From assembly GCF_018919485.1 (NCBI RefSeq), contig NZ_JAHLMU010000001.1, positions 2,414,043-2,478,042 on the forward strand: DNA of 64,000 bases, in the 5' to 3' direction. The notes below the pieces were generated by a model. That model searched no databases. It was not told where the DNA came from and worked only from the letters and a program-made list of their open reading frames with translations. The position numbers were made by a program, and so were the translations under genes. This document shows positions 9,520 through 17,080 of the stretch, one piece after another. Each line of letters begins with the position of its first letter. The first letter of the stretch is position 1. The stretch is from Psychrobacter sp. TAE2020. Its GTDB lineage: Bacteria; Pseudomonadota; Gammaproteobacteria; Pseudomonadales; Moraxellaceae.

Positions 9520-10164
9520 CTATAATTGTTGTAATAATTGGCGAATAGCTTGTCCGCGATGACTAACCTTATTTTTGTCACTAGCACTGAGACTGGCTGC
9601 GGTCGCTTGCATATCAGGTAACCAAAATAGTGGGTCATAACCAAAACCACCGTCGCCATGCGCTTTTTCTAGGATTTCACCTTGCCATAAACCCTGAGCG
9701 ATAATCGGTAGCGGATCATCCGCATGACGCACCATTGCCAATACGCAGACGAATAAACCTTTAATCGCAGTAGTAGGACTTTGAGCGCGTACAGACTGCA
9801 AGTCGGCAATGAGCTTAGCATTATTCTTGGCATCATCACCGTGCTCTCCAGCATAACGAGCAGAGTAGATGCCGGGTGCATTACCAAGTACTGGCACGCA
9901 TAACCCAGAGTCATCGGCGATAGCCGGTAGACCACTGATGCGGCTGGCGTGTCGGGCTTTGATTATGGCGTTTTCGATAAAGCTTAAGCCATCTTCAATA
10001 GCATCCTCTATGTTCAGCTCGCCTTGCGGAATGATAGTGACGTTTAGGTTGGCTTCAGCGAACAGCCGCTTAAACTCGCTAAGCTTGCCTTTGTTATTAC
10101 TGGCAAGTACCCAATCCTGTTGAAATATGTCGTTAGTTATAGGCTGATGTTGATTAGTTGGCAT
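9520..10164 (-). CDS. rdgB: RdgB/HAM1-family dITP/XTP pyrophosphatase
   Basis: A house-cleaning nucleotidase that hydrolyses dITP, ITP and XTP to monophosphates and keeps non-canonical purines out of DNA and RNA. At 214 aa it is close to the family length, with a short extra N-terminus. The substrate-binding start LASNNKGKLSEF, the central IADDSGLCVPVLGNAPGIYS block and the C-terminal DPLFW and SHRG motifs are all present. The Shine-Dalgarno is weak. It is transcribed away from sodB, with a 416-base divergent spacer containing a large inverted repeat. Confidence 0.95.
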   Translation of the reverse strand: MPTNQHQPITNDIFQQDWVLASNNKGKLSEFKRLFAEANLNVTIIPQGELNIEDAIEDGLSFIENAIIKARHASRISGLPAIADDSGLCVPVLGNAPGIYSARYAGEHGDDAKNNAKLIADLQSVRAQSPTTAIKGLFVCVLAMVRHADDPLPIIAQGLWQGEILEKAHGDGGFGYDPLFWLPDMQATAASLSASDKNKVSHRGQAIRQLLQQL

Positions 10165-10361
10165 AAAGATAAGTCCATGATTTAAAATCTAATACTTTTA
10201 GTGTGAGTTTGCGTATGATATAACTGCTATGTAGTATATAAAAACTATAACATTCGGTAACGGATAGTTAGCGGTGTTATTGTTATACTGTATAGCAAGC
10301 TACAGTGAATTATAGCTTATAGCTTGTAAACTTTAAGTTAACAATCTGCAATTTATGCTTG

Positions 10362-10406
10362 TTGTTACTGATTATTGAGAGAAATTATTAATAATCAGCG
10401 TAACAA
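10362..10406. promoter_or_regulatory. Large inverted repeat upstream of sodB
   Basis: TTGTTAC-TGATTATT (10362-10376) is the inverted complement of AATAATCA-GC-GTAACAA (10390-10406), with a 2-base bulge and a 13-base loop. It lies about 175 bases upstream of the sodB ATG. It could be a protein-binding operator or a hairpin in a long leader. Confidence 0.55.
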
Positions 10407-10509
10407 TAACCAGTAAGTTGGCTTTAGGTTGCCTTTTAACTTTACAGCAAGTACGCTATTATATTCAGCACTATATTTATTCACTAATAATAAACTCAGC
10501 CAACTTAGC

Positions 10510-10538
10510 CTAACATCTTATAGAAGTTACTTTATAAT
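10510..10538 (+). promoter_or_regulatory. Candidate sodB promoter
   Basis: CTAACA (10510-10515) and a perfect TATAAT (10533-10538) are separated by 17 bases. The predicted start near 10545 gives a leader of about 35 bases before the sodB ATG. Prediction from sequence only. Confidence 0.55.
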
Positions 10539-10580
10539 CCCTATACTATACTAGGCTAAAACAGCAAGGATAAAATAACT

Positions 10581-11210
10581 ATGACGACTATTACTTTACC
10601 AGAATTACCATATGCAAAAGACGCGCTAGAGCCACATATCAGTGCCGAGACCCTAGAATACCATCATGATAAGCATCACAATGCCTATGTGACTAAGTTA
10701 AACGAGTTGCTACCAGGTTCTGGTCTAGAAGACAAAACTTTGTCAGAAATCATCGTAGCAACTGCTAAAGATGACAGCAAACAAGGTATGTTTAACCAAG
10801 CAGCGCAAGTATGGAACCACACTTTCTATTGGAACTGCATGACGCCTGATAATGGCGGCGGCGAACCTACTGGTGATTTGAAAGCTAAAATCGAAGAAGA
10901 TTTCGGTAGCTATGATAAGTTTCGTGAAGAGTTCAAAAATGCAGCAATGACTCAGTTCGGTTCAGGTTGGGCATGGCTAGTTGCTGATAAAGTTGGCGGC
11001 AAATTATCTATCGCTAAAACAGCTAACGCTGATACTCCATTAGCACATGACCAAGTAGCGGTATTAACTTGTGATGTATGGGAACATGCTTACTATATCG
11101 ATTATCGTAACCGTCGTCCTGATTATGTTGACACGTTCCTAGACAAACTAGTGAACTGGGACTACGCAAACGCTAAATATAAAGGTCAAGATGCTGGTGT
11201 TGAAGAGTAA
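10581..11210 (+). CDS. sodB: Superoxide dismutase, Fe type
   Basis: A cytosolic enzyme that dismutates superoxide to oxygen and peroxide. At 209 aa, the metal ligands His28, His80, Asp165 and His169 are all visible, the last two in the signature DVWEHAYY. The second-shell Gln76 in AAQVWNH lies in the N-terminal half, as in iron SODs; manganese SODs carry their Gln in the C-terminal half. The start is supported by AAGGA about 8 bases upstream. A promoter candidate lies at 10510-10538 and a strong terminator follows, so the gene is probably monocistronic. Metal specificity is inferred from sequence. Confidence 0.96.
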   Translation: MTTITLPELPYAKDALEPHISAETLEYHHDKHHNAYVTKLNELLPGSGLEDKTLSEIIVATAKDDSKQGMFNQAAQVWNHTFYWNCMTPDNGGGEPTGDLKAKIEEDFGSYDKFREEFKNAAMTQFGSGWAWLVADKVGGKLSIAKTANADTPLAHDQVAVLTCDVWEHAYYIDYRNRRPDYVDTFLDKLVNWDYANAKYKGQDAGVEE

Positions 11211-11243
11211 TATTTAAACACTACTATCTTAGCTTTATAAATA

Positions 11244-11273
11244 AAAGAGGACGCCGCGAGGTGTCCTTTTTTT
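11244..11273 (+). terminator. Terminator after sodB
   Basis: AGGACGCC (11248-11255) pairs with GGTGTCCT (11260-11267) around GCGA, followed by T7. It lies 38 bases after the sodB stop and 25 bases before the end of the convergent DUF4145 gene. Confidence 0.88.
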
Positions 11274-11296
11274 GGTTTTGATTATTTGATAATAAC

Positions 11297-12037
11297 CTAT
11301 TTATGCTTATCTCTTTGTTTAATATGTTCTTGAGTTTCAAGTGGGATTAAATCTGAATACAAGCTTTCTAGCTCCTTAGGTTTAGTAATCAACTCATAAG
11401 CAATGTAGTTTAAAATGTCAAATAGTTTACGAGCGATTTCTATGTTGTCATCTAAATCTATCTGACCAGGATGAACTGCATTGTTACCTACAACTCTTAA
11501 TAAATCTAAAGCTTTTTGCATTTGCGGACTTAGGTTGTCAGCTACTAAGTCCTTAATATCGTTATTGATGTTTTTTCCATTTCCACCTATTTGTTTTAGA
11601 AGCTTTTGAAGGGCTAAACGTAAAAGAGCAGTAGAACCTTTTGGTGAATCGATTAGAATACTTGAAGCCTCAATGTATAGAGCTTTGATATCTTCGTCTA
11701 AATCATCATTAGGTGGGAGAACTGTTGTTTTCTTAGGATAGACAATTTTTTCGTCTACCCACAAAGTAAAATTTTGACATGAGGAACAAGTGGCTAATGC
11801 AAACCCTGTAGGTATATACTTAGTAAATACTTGTTGAAAATTTCTATTAGTATTCTTTAAAAAGATAGAGATGTAGTTTTGAACGTAACTCTCAACCCCT
11901 TGTCTATAGTCTAAAAATATATGATTAAAAATTTTCGTAACTGCACTGCTAGCATTATATGAATTAAACCATTCTTGAGTCGCAAGAGTATTACAGTGCG
12001 GACATTGAAATTTATCTTTTCCAAATTCAGGTATCAT
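11297..12037 (-). CDS. DUF4145-domain protein with Cys4 zinc-ribbon-like pairs
   Basis: A 246-residue soluble protein. Two CxxC pairs (Cys12/Cys15 and Cys84/Cys87) probably bind one zinc ion. The C-terminal half (about 120-235), with ASSILIDSPKGSTALLRLAL and VGNNAVHPG, is the helical DUF4145 domain found both in stand-alone proteins and in some restriction or defence-linked proteins. The molecular function is unknown. GGAG sits about 7 bases before the ATG. It appears to be a single accessory gene: the other flank is a REP-like element and a gene fragment, and no restriction or helicase partner is adjacent. Confidence 0.78.
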   Translation of the reverse strand: MIPEFGKDKFQCPHCNTLATQEWFNSYNASSAVTKIFNHIFLDYRQGVESYVQNYISIFLKNTNRNFQQVFTKYIPTGFALATCSSCQNFTLWVDEKIVYPKKTTVLPPNDDLDEDIKALYIEASSILIDSPKGSTALLRLALQKLLKQIGGNGKNINNDIKDLVADNLSPQMQKALDLLRVVGNNAVHPGQIDLDDNIEIARKLFDILNYIAYELITKPKELESLYSDLIPLETQEHIKQRDKHK

Positions 12038-12071
12038 GTATTACTCCATAAATTGAATATTATTAGTCTTT

Positions 12072-12197
12072 GTAGGGTGCGCCCTGCGCACCATTAAGAA
12101 TAAATGCTTAAATTAAGTTCCGCATATCTTCGGTAAGTTTTACTACCCATACAAAATAACGTTTCGAATAATCATCGGTGCGCGGGGCGCACCCTAC
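12072..12197. repeat. REP/MITE-like element with self-complementary terminal inverted repeats
   Basis: A 126-base element. Its left end, GTAGGGTGCGCCCTGCGCACC (first 20 bases shown by 12072-12091), is repeated in inverse at 12177-12197 with a single mismatch over 21 bases. Each terminus is itself a hairpin (GGTGCGC, 3-base loop, GCGCACC), giving the paired outward-hairpin layout of REP/BIME-type elements. The core of about 80 bases is AT-rich and has no ORF. It sits directly beside the truncated DUF72 copy. Confidence 0.8.
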
Positions 12198-12200
12198 GCC

Positions 12201-12293
12201 TTAACATCGCAATATTATAATAAGCATGAGCATTAACCGTGTTTTGAAAGAAAATATAAAGCGTATCAAAGTGCTGACGCTGATTGGAAATCT
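12201..12293 (-). pseudogene. Truncated duplicate of the DUF72 gene 3' region
   Basis: This 93-base stretch matches 13719-13811 inside the intact DUF72 gene with about 6 differences in its first 87 bases, fading after 12288. In the DUF72 frame on the minus strand it still reads NQRQHFDTLYIFFQNTVN and onward to NIAML, where the intact gene has NQRE. It then runs into the REP-like element, so the last codons of the original are replaced. Four of the six differences are silent third-position changes, so the fragment probably descends from a diverged homologue rather than a recent copy. It has no start and is not functional. Confidence 0.85.
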
Positions 12294-12321
12294 CTTATGA
12301 CTTGTAAGTTAATTTGCAGTA

Positions 12322-13476
12322 TCAATCCTCATCAACCAACTCCCAACCATCATCCACAACCGAATCATCAAACACTCTTTCAAAGCCTTGCTTTATCAAT
12401 TCAAAGCGTGACGGCTGAGGTTTATTATCGATAGTAACCACTGGCGCGTCTATTGGTTCAATCGCTTGCCATTGATTGTTTTCAGGATTCTTAGTCGCTA
12501 ACACAAAACTAAAAAACGCCGTATCACCCGCCATCATCCGTAAGTCATCGACGACTAATTGCTCATTATTTTTAGTAGAGTCGCTATTAGGCGTTTGCGT
12601 TCGATAACCTGTCCAATCCCCTGAGAACCAATCCAAACGTTTAGCATAATGCTGATTGGTTTGTGGTATCGCTGCTTGAATAGCTTGCGAATCGGCATAT
12701 TGTGTTAAATAGCGATATTCGGGTAGACGCTTATCCAAGATGCTACCGCGCAACTCAATAAGCTGTTTATTATCATCTTCTGCAAGAGTACGCCACATCA
12801 AAATAGTGGGTAATACGGGCATCGTTTTAATACGGGCGATATCGTTTATACCAGCCGCTGCTAGGGTTTGCTCAGCTTTATCTTGAGCTTGATATTTCAA
12901 TCCCAATGACAGCAGCAAATAGCTACTACTTACCATCAGCATTATTACGGCCAAACGCTGAAAATTCGCTAATAAACCCTGTTTAAAAACACTAAGACTA
13001 CGCCCTTTTACTAGTCCAAAGATCATCGCAAAAAGCAGTGGCAAAGTGTAAAGCGGATCGATAATAAAGATGGAGGCAATGCTAAAAGGTGTTAAAGATA
13101 AAGACTCTTGTAATGGCCAAAATAGCTGTGTGCCGTAGACCGTAAAGCTATCAAGTATCGGATGCGTGGTCAGCGCCAAAGTCATGGCGAGTGCTAAGCG
13201 TCTGGCTGAGTAGGGGAAGGGCATGTCACGCCATCGATGGTAACGGGTGATTAGCCAAGCGCCTAATAGTCCCACTATAGTCAAGACAATTAGCGAATGA
13301 CTAAAGCCGCGATGATAAGTCATGTTGCTGACAGGATCGCCATAACGAATAAGCACATCCAAATCAGGAAGCGTGCCGAGCATTGCACCGTACAGATAGG
13401 CCTTGCGACCTTGATATTTACCGAGGATAGCCCCTTGAACGCTGGCACCTAAGACGATTTGACTGAGTGAATCCAT
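12322..13476 (-). CDS. YdjM-like membrane-bound metal-dependent hydrolase (DUF457 family)
   Basis: An integral membrane protein of 384 aa. The N-terminal 190 residues hold about five membrane segments and the family motifs GTLPDLDVL (near 34), HRGFSHS (near 55) and HPILDSF (near 105), whose His and Asp residues probably bind a metal. Members include E. coli YdjM; the reaction is not established. The C-terminal half (about 200-384) is soluble and less conserved. No good Shine-Dalgarno is visible before the ATG. The gene is boxed between two REP-like elements, and a truncated DUF72 duplicate lies just downstream, so the locus has been rearranged. Confidence 0.82.
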   Translation of the reverse strand: MDSLSQIVLGASVQGAILGKYQGRKAYLYGAMLGTLPDLDVLIRYGDPVSNMTYHRGFSHSLIVLTIVGLLGAWLITRYHRWRDMPFPYSARRLALAMTLALTTHPILDSFTVYGTQLFWPLQESLSLTPFSIASIFIIDPLYTLPLLFAMIFGLVKGRSLSVFKQGLLANFQRLAVIMLMVSSSYLLLSLGLKYQAQDKAEQTLAAAGINDIARIKTMPVLPTILMWRTLAEDDNKQLIELRGSILDKRLPEYRYLTQYADSQAIQAAIPQTNQHYAKRLDWFSGDWTGYRTQTPNSDSTKNNEQLVVDDLRMMAGDTAFFSFVLATKNPENNQWQAIEPIDAPVVTIDNKPQPSRFELIKQGFERVFDDSVVDDGWELVDED

Positions 13477-13514
13477 AGGAAGTAAAAGGCTCTTCGTAAA
13501 ATTTAATAGTTTTT

Positions 13515-13653
13515 GTAGGGTGGGTTAGTTTTATTCTATTCTCGCAGAGAATGAAGATAAAACGTAACCCGCCACTGTCATCCAGACTATTGTTATATTG
13601 GCAAATGTTATCTAAACTATTTGGCGGATTACGCTTCGCTAACCACACCCTAC
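13515..13653. repeat. Second REP/MITE-like element
   Basis: A 139-base element with ends GTAGGGTG and CACCCTAC. The left part (13515-13573) folds on itself: GGGTTAG plus TTTTATTC-type bases pair with the later ATAAAACG plus TAACCC around GCA. The right end (13622-13653) carries GGCGGATTACGC and CTAACCACACCCTAC, a common bacterial repeat sequence type. It shares its termini with the element at 12072-12197 but not its core. It lies between the DUF72 gene and the YdjM-like gene. Confidence 0.72.
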
Positions 13654-13680
13654 GAACCTTGCGTATCAAGATTAATAAGT

Positions 13681-14553
13681 CTACAAAACATTAAAATCAT
13701 AAGCTTTTAAAGCCTCTCTTAACATCGCAATATTATAATAAGCATGAGCATTAACGGTGTTTTGAAAGAAAATATAGAGCGTATCAAAGTGCTCGCGTTG
13801 ATTGGCAATCGTCTGTGCCCAGTCCTGCATCTCCGCCTCGCTATAACGATAATCATGACGATCAGATGCACTCATCGCGCCCCACCAGTTTAGATTATTG
13901 CCATGCATGCGTAGATAGCCAGTACGCTCGGTAAATATCAGCCGTGACGGTGGTAGACCATTCACCTTGGGGTAATCAACGCTGCACCAGATAATACCTT
14001 GCTCTTTAAAGCTATCAACCACTTGCGCAGTATGCCAACCGTTATGACGAAACTCTACCGCTAATGGATAGTCCTGAAACCAGCTGACTAGCTTAGCTAA
14101 ATACAGCCGATGGTCACGAGTACGATCAAAGCCATGGGGAAACTGTAGCAATAGTGGTGCTAGACAATTTGCCTCTACTAAGGGACTGAGGGCGTTGATA
14201 AAAGCTTGTGCGTGTTCGGCAGAGCCTTTTCTAGCGTGAGTAAAATCTTGGTGTAGCTTAATAGCGAACCTCAGCTCACTGTCTGCTTGTACATAAGCTT
14301 TATTAACCATCCCAGCAAAGGCTTTTTGACCGATAGGCGCATAAAAGGTGCTGTTTATTTCTACTGCACCATATTGTCTAGCGTATTCACGCAGGAAGTC
14401 CGTTTTTTTTGTACCCGTAGGATAGAGGGTGCCGAGCAGATCAGTATCGCTATAGCCGCCCGTGCCAAGATAGACAGTCGGCGTATGGTTATTAGCCGCT
14501 TCGATAGTGGACGTAGGCGCTAAAGGATTCAGGGTCGCCGCAGTGTTGACCAT
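13681..14553 (-). CDS. DUF72-family (YecE-like) protein
   Basis: A 290-residue soluble protein of the DUF72/YecE family, which has a TIM-barrel fold and no firmly assigned activity. Recognisable landmarks are the start YLGTGGYS (residues 29-36), VEINSTFY (near 76), LLQFPHGF (near 142), AVEFRHNGW (near 170) and the end FFQNTVNAHAYYNIAM, equivalent to the FNNT..GAA region of the family. Its last 30 codons also exist as a truncated second copy at 12201-12293. dgkA lies 32 bases upstream on the same strand, so the two are probably co-transcribed. The Shine-Dalgarno is poor. Confidence 0.88.
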   Translation of the reverse strand: MVNTAATLNPLAPTSTIEAANNHTPTVYLGTGGYSDTDLLGTLYPTGTKKTDFLREYARQYGAVEINSTFYAPIGQKAFAGMVNKAYVQADSELRFAIKLHQDFTHARKGSAEHAQAFINALSPLVEANCLAPLLLQFPHGFDRTRDHRLYLAKLVSWFQDYPLAVEFRHNGWHTAQVVDSFKEQGIIWCSVDYPKVNGLPPSRLIFTERTGYLRMHGNNLNWWGAMSASDRHDYRYSEAEMQDWAQTIANQREHFDTLYIFFQNTVNAHAYYNIAMLREALKAYDFNVL

Positions 14554-14585
14554 AAATTACTCGCTTATCATTAAAAATACCAAAG

Positions 14586-15095
14586 TTAGAATAGTAAGGT
14601 AGACAATGCCATCATCCATAGGATAAATAGTAGCGTTAACGCTAGGAATTGCGCGGCAGAGCCAACATCTTTGCCAATCTTAGCTAACGGATGTTGCTGA
14701 GTAGAAGTATGGTCAATACTGGCTTCTAACCCCGTATTAAACAATTCAACGATAATAGATAAAAAAGAGGCGATTAACAGTATCATCTTCATACTGATAG
14801 CCAAAGGAATAAAGATAATGACGATGAGCAATACTAGATTGAGCCAAAAGGCTTGGCGAAAAGCCGCTTCGTTCTTATAAGCGGCCATAAAGCCATCGGC
14901 AGAGTAGCCCGCAGCTTTGACGATACGTCCAAAACCGGCCTTGCCTTTGGCCTTACCAGCGAAACTATCCGCTGCCAATGAAGCCGTATCTGGGGTGTGC
15001 TCGGCATGATCATTATGCTGATGCTGAAGGGAATCAACAGATGAGCTGTCATTGAAGGTAGACTCATTAAGTTTGTGAAGCTTATTATTATCCAT
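14586..15095 (-). CDS. dgkA: Diacylglycerol kinase, DgkA type
   Basis: A small integral inner-membrane kinase that phosphorylates diacylglycerol released during envelope glycan synthesis. The kinase core covers residues 50-169 with three membrane helices. It holds the signature IVELFNTGLEASID (near 119) and the downstream KIGKDVGSAAQF (near 143), including the catalytic Glu and Asn. The first 50 residues are a hydrophilic, His- and Ser-rich extension absent from short DgkA proteins such as that of E. coli (122 aa). An internal start is possible, but no better ribosome-binding site is evident. Confidence 0.93.
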   Translation of the reverse strand: MDNNKLHKLNESTFNDSSSVDSLQHQHNDHAEHTPDTASLAADSFAGKAKGKAGFGRIVKAAGYSADGFMAAYKNEAAFRQAFWLNLVLLIVIIFIPLAISMKMILLIASFLSIIVELFNTGLEASIDHTSTQQHPLAKIGKDVGSAAQFLALTLLFILWMMALSTLLF

Positions 15096-15275
15096 ATAAA
15101 ACCACCATCCATAGTTATTGATAGGTAGTATTTTAGCATGAGCATAAAGGTAGCAAAGCCATCAATAAGCCTATTTTTGTTCAATTATTTAATGGAGGAA
15201 ATTGAATACAGTGATTAGTTCTGGCTAATTTAAATAGCGATATTTAGTAGCTTAAAGCTTAAATAAGGTACCTGT

Positions 15276-16388
15276 TTATTTATTACGCTTCCATAACCAT
15301 TCGATAAGCTCAAGAAGTCCATTATCATCAATGCCAGAATCAGAATCAGAATCCATATCAGGGCTGAGCTCACGTATTATAGCGGCGCGACCTTGGTCGA
15401 ATAATGACTGCGCATAACGTTTGGCAGCCTCGACCCCCATAAGTTTGACGTAAGTCGATTTATCTAACTTTTCATCGCTACCGGCAGGCTTGCCCAAAGT
15501 ATCAGTGCTAGTAGTTACGTCTAAGATATCGTCTTGAACTTGAAAAGCCAAACCAATATATTGCGCACATTCTTCTAACGCCATACGCTGCGGTGCGGTA
15601 GCCTCAGCACAGACAGCGCCCATCAGCATAGCCGCCTCAATCAAAGCGCCGGTCTTATCACGATGGATAGCTTCTAGTTGCAGTTGCGAAACAGTAGCGC
15701 TGGCCTCCGCATTAAGATCAAGCATTTGCCCTGACACCATGCGCCGTGCACGAGGAGCAAATATCGCCAATAAGGCACTAGCTATGTTGGCATCAAAAGG
15801 GGCAAAGGTCGGCATCTCAGCCGTCAACACTTCAAAAGCCAAGGTTTGCAGTACATCCCCGGCTAATAGTGCGCTTGCCTCATTAAATACAATATGACAA
15901 GTAGGCTGTCCGCGACGTAGAGCATCATCATCCATACAAGGTAAATCATCATGTACTAAAGAGTAAGTATGCAGTAGCTCTACGGCCAACGCCGCACGTC
16001 GACACATATCATAATGTACTTCACCAGTCAGCAGCGGTTCCAGAGAAGGGTCTAAAACCGAGTCTAAAATAGGATCAAAAAACTGCTGGTTAGTCACTAA
16101 CGAGTCAGTAAAGATAGCTTGATTGATGTCACTGTTATTACTAGTGTTAAGGTTATTAAGCGCATCAATAGTAGCAAAACTACTAGCTACCAATAATGGT
16201 CTTACTAACTTGCCTTGGCCAGTCATCACGTAGCGACAGGCCTCATTAAGGGGACTCGGTAATTGGGCGTAGTTAAATAGCGAATCAATATCTTGCGCTA
16301 ACTGGCTACGCAGCGAGCTGTGCAGCTGCTTAAAAGAGACGAAAGGGATGAAACGTGGAGCAATAGGGGCAGTCATAATCCAACTCAT
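15276..16388 (-). CDS. ispA: Farnesyl diphosphate synthase-type polyprenyl synthetase
   Basis: Catalyses head-to-tail condensation of IPP with DMAPP and GPP to give farnesyl diphosphate, the precursor of undecaprenyl and quinone side chains. The first Asp-rich motif is DDLPCMD (147-153) and the second is DDILD (286-290); the KTGALI segment (245-250) is also present. At 370 aa it is about 70 longer than E. coli IspA, mostly through an Asn/Ser/Asp-rich insert around 78-120. The Cys-Met spacing in the first motif is that of the short-chain bacterial enzymes. Start at 16388 or the ATG four codons on; neither has a strong Shine-Dalgarno. Confidence 0.92.
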   Translation of the reverse strand: MSWIMTAPIAPRFIPFVSFKQLHSSLRSQLAQDIDSLFNYAQLPSPLNEACRYVMTGQGKLVRPLLVASSFATIDALNNLNTSNNSDINQAIFTDSLVTNQQFFDPILDSVLDPSLEPLLTGEVHYDMCRRAALAVELLHTYSLVHDDLPCMDDDALRRGQPTCHIVFNEASALLAGDVLQTLAFEVLTAEMPTFAPFDANIASALLAIFAPRARRMVSGQMLDLNAEASATVSQLQLEAIHRDKTGALIEAAMLMGAVCAEATAPQRMALEECAQYIGLAFQVQDDILDVTTSTDTLGKPAGSDEKLDKSTYVKLMGVEAAKRYAQSLFDQGRAAIIRELSPDMDSDSDSGIDDNGLLELIEWLWKRNK

Positions 16389-16737
16389 AAAAAGGTGAAG
16401 GATAAAAATAACCTTAGTGTAGCATGTTAGCCAGCAGCCCTTATATAGCTTTCATTCACACCTTTATCGATGGCTTCATAAACCTTTATTCCCTTTGGTT
16501 ATCTTATGGCTAGGCTAAGAATAAGTTTTTGCTAGGGTTAGTTACGTTTGGACGATTTAACTTGTCTGACGAATGTGTTGTTATAGGGTAGTAGAAGCAG
16601 TTTATCTGGGCAAGATTCACTGACAATAGTCTGTCGATGCCGACCGCTATTGCAAGGTGGGATTACTAAACTAACGGGTCGCTCTCGACTTAGCAGCGAC
16701 TTAATAATGACTTGCGAGTATGGTTTTAGCTTGTGAC

Positions 16738-16762
16738 AGTGAGGGGCATAATCCCCTACACT
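16738..16762. repeat. Inverted repeat upstream of fadB (distal)
   Basis: AGTG-AGGGG (16738-16746) against CCCCTACACT (16753-16762): a 9-bp stem with a single bulged base and a 6-base loop CATAAT. It is about 320 bases before fadB. No T-run follows on plus, so it is not an intrinsic terminator in that direction. Confidence 0.55.
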
Positions 16763-16908
16763 AATTAACGTTAAAAAAGTCCCATGATCTAACTGATGAT
16801 TTAAACCAGAAAAATTTAAACGAAAGATATTTAAATACAGAAGATCAGTTAATAGTTTTAGCCAACAACGAAGCGCAATATCAATAGACGCTAAATAATA
16901 AAGATATC

Positions 16909-16956
16909 AGCATTGCCTATTCCTGCAAGTTACCAAGCTTGTAGGTAAGCAATGCT
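16909..16956. promoter_or_regulatory. Large hairpin in the fadB upstream region
   Basis: AGCATTGC.TA..CCT.CAAG (16909-16929) pairs with CTTGTAGGTAAGCAATGCT (16938-16956) around an 8-base loop. There are 8 uninterrupted outer pairs, then two short inner blocks separated by bulges. The right arm ends 124 bases before the fadB ATG. It could be an operator for a fatty-acid-responsive regulator or a structured 5' UTR. Confidence 0.6.
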
Positions 16957-17080
16957 ATTACTCAGACTACCAATAATACTGTGCTGTTGCTTGTTAACTA
17001 ACAGCCAGATTTTATTAGGTGGCTCTATAAAACATAGCTGTTTAACCAATAGCTTTTTAATACATGGCAAGGAGTTTCAA

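Larger units (their letters stand above)
10165..10580. other. Divergent rdgB-sodB intergenic region
   Basis: This 416-base spacer holds the promoters of rdgB (minus) and sodB (plus). It contains an inverted repeat at 10362-10406 and a good sodB promoter candidate at 10510-10538. No gene is seen. Confidence 0.6.
16389..17080. other. Divergent ispA-fadB intergenic region
   Basis: A long 692-base spacer between the divergent ispA and fadB. It holds two strong inverted repeats: 16738-16762 and 16909-16956. No ORF with family resemblance is seen, and the frame leading from 16952 into fadB lacks any start signal. The length and hairpins suggest regulation of fadB. Confidence 0.6.

Noticed and set aside
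11297..12037. DUF4145 gene as part of a restriction or defence island
   Set aside because: DUF4145 occurs in such systems, but no helicase, nuclease or methylase gene is adjacent; only repeats and core genes flank it.
16952..17080. N-terminal extension of fadB with Cys- and Leu-rich residues
   Set aside because: AAGGAG sits 6 bases before the ATG at 17081 and the extension overlaps the hairpin; it looks non-coding.
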